Translations under genes and position numbers: made by a program
The notes under the pieces: generated by a model
The model's input: the letters and a program-made list of their open reading frames with translations, nothing else
Database searches by the model: none
What the model was told of the DNA's origin: nothing
Part shown: positions 58,971-64,000 of the stretch, one piece after another
Layout of the letters: the number at the start of each line of letters is the position of its first letter
Numbering within the stretch: position 1 is the first letter of the stretch
Source: Ceratopteris richardii
Lineage: Eukaryota > Streptophyta > Polypodiopsida > Polypodiales > Pteridaceae
Assembly: GCA_020310875.1 (NCBI GenBank)
Contig: CM035427.1
Coordinates: forward strand, 96,520,094 to 96,584,093
Direction: 5' to 3'
DNA length: 64,000 bases

Positions 58971-59948
58971 ATGCTACCAGTAGCCACTCAATGCAAAATA
59001 AAGGAATTAGTGCTACCTACAGCCTCCATAGAGGAGTTCATCACCACGGCTACACGACTGGAGCAAATAAGACACCAGTATGGGACAACTTCTTCACAAC
59101 CAACATATGGTACAGAGATGGAAGATCCAGTGATCCAGCTTAGGAAGGAGCTGGAGGGCTTAAAAAGAAATAAGCCCTACAAAGAGGAGGAGACTGTTGT
59201 AGCTCAGTTGAGAAGGGAGATTAAAGCACTAAAGCTCCAAAAGGAGGAAGAGGCCCAAGCAGAGGAATTGGCTCATCTGCGACAGGAGTTGCAGGAGCTC
59301 AAAGGAGGTGGCATCAAGAGTGGTCTTTGGTGTTCCATGTGCAGCAAACAAGGTCATATAGTAAGTGAGTGTCCTCTGTTGAGTGTGACTTGTCAATTAT
59401 GCAGGAAGGTTGGCCATGAGGCCCATGAATGCCAATCAAGGGGAAAGCCTGCAACAACATACTGGACACAAGGAGGACCCCTGCCACCAGCAAATGTGAT
59501 GGCAGTTGCACCCAATCAAGGTAATACTTATAACCCTAGACAGAGGGATAATTTTGGAAATGGGCCTAGAAGGCCAATTATTTGTTTCAGATGTGGGGAT
59601 TGTGGGCACTATCAAAGTAGGTGCACCCTACCAGAAAATGCCCCTCCTTGCAGAAACTGCCCAGAGGCCAGAGACCACTACACAAATTGTTGTCCTAAGA
59701 ATCAAGCCTCTTCATCAGGGCCCCACATTCAAATGATCTCTGTGCAGGAAGAAGAAAGGGTAGGTCAAGTTAAGGTGCCATCACCATCTACAAGGGTGGT
59801 GCATTTAGAAGAAATCGAATCTTTTACCGTGCAGACAAGAAGCAAGGGGAAGGCTCCAGTGGACATGGGTCAAGAATCATTGATTAATGGATTAAACAGA
59901 GACAAATGTGTGTTTGAAGACCAAGCCACCACAAGTGCAGACCAGTGA
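58971..59948 (+). CDS. gag: Gypsy E gag, nucleocapsid part with four zinc knuckles
   Basis: 325 codons. A coiled coil (IQLRKELEGLKRNK; ELAHLRQELQELKGG) is followed by CSMCSKQGHIVSEC, CQLCRKVGHEAHEC and CFRCGDCGHYQSRC, all CX2CX4HX4C, and a fourth, CRNCPEARDHYTNCC, with five residues before His. The coiled coil next to several knuckles suggests multimerisation and RNA binding. It ends at TGA 59946-59948, with no protease after it. Confidence 0.85.
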   Translation: MLPVATQCKIKELVLPTASIEEFITTATRLEQIRHQYGTTSSQPTYGTEMEDPVIQLRKELEGLKRNKPYKEEETVVAQLRREIKALKLQKEEEAQAEELAHLRQELQELKGGGIKSGLWCSMCSKQGHIVSECPLLSVTCQLCRKVGHEAHECQSRGKPATTYWTQGGPLPPANVMAVAPNQGNTYNPRQRDNFGNGPRRPIICFRCGDCGHYQSRCTLPENAPPCRNCPEARDHYTNCCPKNQASSSGPHIQMISVQEEERVGQVKVPSPSTRVVHLEEIESFTVQTRSKGKAPVDMGQESLINGLNRDKCVFEDQATTSADQ

Positions 59949-60324
59949 AATAATTAGGGGCGAATATTAGCCCAATGGCGAATATTTAGAGAAATTGTTA
60001 AATTTTTGCTATACTTAGTGATTTGGAAACTTATAAAAATAGCCCTATTTTCATCTAACCCTAGTTCTCTGTAGTCTTCAATTTCGCCTTTTGTGCTATA
60101 CGCGTGAGCTCTCTGTAGTCTTCAATTTCGCCTTTTGTGCTATACGTGCGAGCTCTCTGTAGTCTTCAGTTTCGCCCTTTGTGCTATACGCGTGAGCTCT
60201 CTGTCCACTGTCGACGTCGTCTGCAGGATTATCAAGCATTCGGTGCTTGCCATCGTCGTAAGTGAAGGTTTGCACAAGAAAGAGTGTGAGGAGTCGGACG
60301 CTCTGGCTACAGGTACCTGACCAG

Positions 60325-60328
<4 letters not shown>
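59949..60328 (+). promoter_or_regulatory. Possible promoter/leader with three 44-bp tandem repeats
   Basis: A TATA-like TTATAAAAAT is at 60031-60040. Starting 27 bases later, three copies of a 44-bp unit (CTCTGTAGTCTTCAATTTCG...) occupy 60067-60110, 60111-60154 and 60155-60198, with the start of a fourth. Copies differ at a few sites. The layout (TATA, repeats, pyrimidine-rich sequence, then a GA run) would fit a promoter and 5' untranslated region, but there is no start codon with a long frame. Confidence 0.35.
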
Positions 60329-60400
<72 letters not shown>

Positions 60401-60409
60401 GAGAGAGAA
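60329..60409. repeat. (GA)n microsatellite
   Basis: About 40 GA dinucleotides with one GACA interruption. GA runs are common in plant 5' untranslated regions, but no gene is proven here. Confidence 0.95.
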
Positions 60410-62841
60410 TTCTATTTCATGTATGCATTCTGTTATTTTATACATGGCTAAATGTTTTCCTGAAGTTTTCAATCAGATTGTTATTTTCTGGTGACCTGGA
60501 GGCTCATAGATGAAGTAGACATATTATTAATATGAAAATAAGCAGGTCTGTTTAGCTTACTGATGTGGCAAAAATCAATAAGTTGAGGTTGGTTTGAAGT
60601 TATAGTTTTGTGCAACTGACAAAATCAATTGCTCTCATCCATGCAGCTTATTAAGTTTAAAAAATGGTATTGTCATGAAACATTCGTTTGTGCAGTTTGT
60701 CTTAAAGGCCACTTGGATTCCTGTGTGAAAAGAGTGACTATATTCTACTCATCAGCGTGTGCAATGTAGCAACAGACAATAGGTCGTGAATAGTCAATAT
60801 TGAAGTGGTAAAATACTAAGGAGATTTGAGATTTCTGTTGAAAGTGATATTTTCTTTCATCAACATACATTTCATGGAAGATTGTATGATATCCTGCTAG
60901 GCAACATTGTTTTTTCAGAATCAGCACCCATTCAGGGAACATTGTTTTTTACAGCCCATTTCCGTAAAAGAGGACCAGAGCATTCTCACATGTGTGCTGC
61001 AAAAGCAATGGGAAAGAATCCAGTGGTGCAAATTGTGAATATTAAGACATGCTTCTGAATGTTGTGTATTTTATATTCTACCGTGGTTATCTTATTGTCT
61101 AGTGAGTATAGGAATTTTATATAATTGTGAGTCCTGCCTTGTTTCATGCTTATTTGATGTTTTTACCGAATTGAATTCCTCGAATAGGAATTACTAATTT
61201 TTTACAATAGTAATGTAATGTGGCAGTAAGAAAGTTTCAATTCTCAAAGTCGAGGTGTTGCAAGTGGAGACTATTCGAACTACATTTCTCAATGGAGTGT
61301 GCTTTGTGGATTTTATGTGTTCCTGTGGACATTTGAGGCAGTTAACGTGTAGCTAGTCAGGATTCTTCTTGGCAGGTCTGATGATCTTAACCTTAACTAA
61401 CCATGTCTAGCAAAGGAAATATAGTGAGGTCTCGAGGGTAACAGTTGCTGTCAAGTGCAATGAGTATGATACAAGGTAAGATAATCAAACAGGGTTTGAT
61501 TATCTTACCTTGTATGGTTTGCTAGTTTGTATGTTTGTATGGTTTGCTAGTTTGTACATGGAACTCAAGGGAAGCTTGTACATGGATGTCAAAGAGACCA
61601 TATCTTCACTTGGGACTAGTGTGGCAGCAGGCATCATCCTATGGTGACATTGTCTTACATGTCTTCTTCTTTGTGCATGTGAGAAGCAGCAGTTGCAGAA
61701 AGTAGAGTGCCGTTTTTGGTACATGTACACAGTATAGTCTTTGTTATCTCGTGCCATTTATCTTTCATTAAATACTTTGTGGTGGCCTCTTAGTTCTGGT
61801 CTCCCAATGCTGATTGTATGTGTTCTACATTCCCTGATCCCTTTGCTTCTTTCATCATCAGTGTCTTCTCTTGGATGTACACTTCACTGAGCTGCCAAAA
61901 TTTTGGAGTTCAATTGAAGCTGCACCAGTTTATTACTATTTAGCTCATCTCTTATTCAAGCATGGCTATATGAATCATTATATAAATTATTGCAGATTTT
62001 ATAATGAATGGCTAAGTTATCAGTCATCATTCTCTGACAGTTCACTGCATGGCTTATATAGCAACCAGTTTTTCCTACTTGTCTTTAAGTGGCAACTTCC
62101 CTTACAATTTGATGATTTGACAACTTTGTCATTTTTTTGCGGGATGGCACATTCATTTTTATTTTGCTTGGTTACTTCTATGGTCATAGGGAATACACTA
62201 GTTTCGTAATCAATAATATTCTGCTGACAACTAAGGGGTCCCCTACCTAATTATTGCTTGCAGAAATGACTGAAGATCTTATGGATTATGTGTAATGAAT
62301 GGGTATTCTGCTTAAAATTTTTTGTAGAACTAATAAGTTTCCTACCCAATCCTGCCAAACGTGTTGCATATCTAATGATAGGTTTCCTACCCAATCCTGC
62401 CAAACGTATTACATATTTAATCCAATCAATGCATGCAGGAATGCCTATAGACCCTATGAATTGCAGAAAGCAAGTAATGAAAGTACTCAGTATAGGTGTG
62501 GGTTGTGCAGGTGTTTTTTTTTTTTAATAAAAGGAAGTTCGGCCTTAGCCTATTCTCCCGGACCTTAATTAAAATAAAGAAGAAAAGTTACAAGTGAATG
62601 GGTTGTGCAGGTGTTTCATCAGGTTTGAGACTCTGTATTAAAGGGAGAAAATTAGCACTGTTGGGTTCTTTCAAGAGTTCATAAATGTATTTACAGTGGA
62701 GCACTGTTGGGTTCTAAATGTATTTACAGTGGAGCACTGTTGGGTTCTTTCTAAAGTTCACTACATTTCCATGGGCTTCTCCTGTAATCGCATTTTGTGA
62801 TTGTATTGAACAATCACAAACTTCCATTCATTTGTCTGTAG
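60410..62841. other. Low-copy-looking non-coding DNA with short repeats
   Basis: About 2.4 kb without transposon proteins. It contains a perfect 22-bp-arm hairpin (61469-61515), a 21-bp direct repeat TGTATGGTTTGCTAGTTTGT (61511-61552), a 47-bp duplication around TTTCCTACCCAATCCTGCC (62338-62430), and a repeat of GTATTTACAGTGGAGCACTG (62690-62740). An open frame of 112 codons at 61871 has no recognised similarity. It may be introns of the potassium-transporter-like gene. Confidence 0.5.
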
Positions 62842-62987
62842 TTCTGTGCGTGATGAAAAGTCCTTAGCCGGCGAAACAAAACATTGGTTAGAGGGTTTAA
62901 GATATGCACAGAGGCTTCTTGTTTTGCTGGTTCTCATTGGAACATCTATGCTTATTGGAGATGGGCTTTTGATGCCTACGATTTCAC
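62842..62987 (+). CDS. Single KUP/HAK/KT potassium-transporter-like exon
   Basis: The 146-bp block has an AG acceptor (TCTGTAG) and GT donor (GTAAGT). It reads TKHWLEGLRYAQRLLVLL and VLIGTSMLIGDGLLMPTIS, matching the segment of plant KUP/HAK/KT transporters with a membrane helix ending in the conserved G-T-x-M-x-I-G-D-G-x-L-x-P-x-I-S motif. This family moves potassium with protons across membranes. The neighbouring exons (start with GVVYGDLGTSP and the following helices) are not found in 60000-64000, so it is a gene fragment or an exon between very long introns. Confidence 0.7.
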
Positions 62988-63407
62988 GTAAGTTTGTAGC
63001 ATTTGTTGCTTTACTGGAAGGTCTTGATATGAAACCATGCACTTAAAGAGGGACATTGTTTCCTGATGCTCTAGCATTTGATGTCTTGAGCTCTTCCATG
63101 CTTGTGTTCTGTCATATGCATTGGTTACGCGGACTCAATTTTGTTCTTTGGACGTAGATTTGTAAAACAAACGAGAGAGAGAGATTATATGGGTATTTCT
63201 GAATTTTGGTTCTGTTTTTCATTTGCTTTGGAGTATACTGAGGGAGAAGTTTTTTGGAAAGACTTATTTTATAGACGAAATTGTTGTTCCGCAGGGAAGG
63301 ATTTTAGTGCCACATTTTGACATTGATCATATAATTTGAGTGCTGCTCCAAGGTGGAAGGATTGTTAGCTTGCAGTTGTTGTGGCAATCGATATCATCTT
63401 GCTTCAA
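62988..63407. other. Spacer between the transporter-like exon and the next gene
   Basis: No coding exon is recognised. The next transporter exon is not seen here. Confidence 0.4.
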
Positions 63408-64000
63408 ATGGCTGGGAGTTCGTCGTCCTCTCAATATGTCGTCAGTGTTTTTGATGGGAATAATCATCCATCAGGTATGTACTCAACTCCCTTCAAATAG
63501 TCTCTCTCTCACTAAATATATAATATATATAATTTGTATATACTATATATATGTGGTAGATGTAGGGCATGTGTATAGGTTTAATAATTTTATATATGTG
63601 GTAGGTCTAGGGCATGTGTAGTAGAGTTAGGGCTTGTATGTATATATAAAAATGGATCTATAGAAAGACATAGGATTAGTGTTGGAAGATTTCGAATGCT
63701 TCTCTCATGGGTGTGTTCATGTGTGTGTCTTCTATATATCCAGGAACTGCTAAGATGCAATCAAAGGAAAAAGGAAAGGTTGTAATGGATTCGAGACCTA
63801 AGAGAAAATCCATTTCTGATTTTTATTCACTTAAAGGAGGGATTAGAAGCTCGAATGTCATGCGGTCTTCATGTGTAGCAAGCTCATCCCTTGAGCCTAC
63901 AATTTTACCCCCGATTGTATGCTCTAACATCTCTGTGTCAGAGTCGAAAACCTCAAATGACACTTCTTTGTCTAAACGTATGAAGAGAGGGAAGGGTCAA
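63408..64000 (+). CDS. Unidentified spliced gene, 5' end (runs off window)
   Basis: Exon 63408-63474 starts MAGSSSSSQYVVSVFDGN and ends at donor GTATGT. The next exon starts at 63744 after CCAG and is open to the last base, giving 86 further codons (TAKMQSKEKGKVVMDSRPKR, ISDFYSLKGG, then Ser/Thr-rich, ending KRMKRGKGQ). The phases agree: G at 63474 and GA at 63744-63745 form a Gly codon. Basic clusters suggest a nuclear protein. An in-frame stop at 63366-63368 limits the start. The family is unknown. The intron holds a 47-bp tandem repeat (63543-63620). Confidence 0.5.

Larger units (their letters stand above)
57253..59948 (+). mobile_element. Ty3/gypsy element E: 5' LTR and gag only
   Basis: One LTR (57253-58273), a primer-binding site and a gag gene with four zinc knuckles are present, but no protease, reverse transcriptase, integrase or second LTR follows. 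The right end lies just after gag at about 59948. It is either truncated or a gag-only derivative. It abuts the gag start of fragment G, so it probably inserted there. Confidence 0.75.

Noticed and set aside
61871..62209. 112-codon open frame
   Set aside because: No start context, no similarity recognised, Phe/Tyr/Leu-rich as expected of AT-rich random sequence.
60000..64000. A complete potassium transporter gene
   Set aside because: Only one exon-sized match was found. A second acceptor near 63373 followed by VVVAIDIILL is too short and diverges at once.

Overview
This window is nuclear DNA from a land plant with a large, transposon-filled genome. The evidence is CACTA DNA transposon genes with GT/AG introns, Ty1/copia and Ty3/gypsy elements whose primer-binding sites are of plant type (TGGTATCAGAGC; TGGCGCCGTTGCCGGGGAC; GGCACGCCCGGTGGGAC), and a KUP/HAK/KT potassium-transporter-like exon. 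The sequence does not settle the species. There is almost no single-copy host sequence; nearly everything is mobile elements nested in one another.

Layout. 1-4223: copia element A (+), its 5' end outside the window, 3' LTR 3839-4223. 4224-6240: about 2 kb of CA/CATA microsatellite. 6241-35410: the right part of a very large CACTA element ending at a CACTA-type terminus (35396-35410) after a block of subterminal repeats. It has a plus-strand second gene (exons 6265-6950 and 32984-33693) and a minus-strand TNP2 transposase (about 32605-26736), which apparently lies inside the giant intron of the second gene. That intron also received gypsy-type element D (7088-25523, ACATC target duplication), which in turn received the very young non-autonomous LTR element C (15071-20459, GATAT duplication, one mismatch seen between its 723-bp LTRs). 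A foldback element of about 0.8 kb (30105-30930) sits in a TNP2 intron.

35834-41338: copia element B (-), same family as A, with both LTRs. 41641-54811: copia element F (+), broken in integrase by a decayed gypsy remnant I (43528-44614 and 50691 to about 51430). Remnant I contains chromovirus H (44615-50690, AAATC duplication). 54812-57252: inverted fragment G of the F family. 57253-59948: gypsy element E, one LTR with a dense W-box cluster, then gag only. 59949-64000: the only candidate host sequence: repeats, one potassium-transporter-like exon (62842-62987), and the 5' end of an unidentified spliced gene (63408 to beyond 64000).

The most unusual object is element D. Its gag has three zinc knuckles of shortened form (CX2CX3HX4C). 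Its integrase region has two successive HX6HX30CX2C zinc-binding domains. A second retropepsin-like domain lies downstream of integrase, followed by about 5 kb of coiled-coil, Lys/Glu-rich coding sequence in the env-like position. Across unrelated elements, inactivating stops are mostly TAG, and in five cases a related copy in the window still has CAG there. This fits C-to-T decay at methylated CHG sites. All of this was read by eye; no alignment or database search was run.
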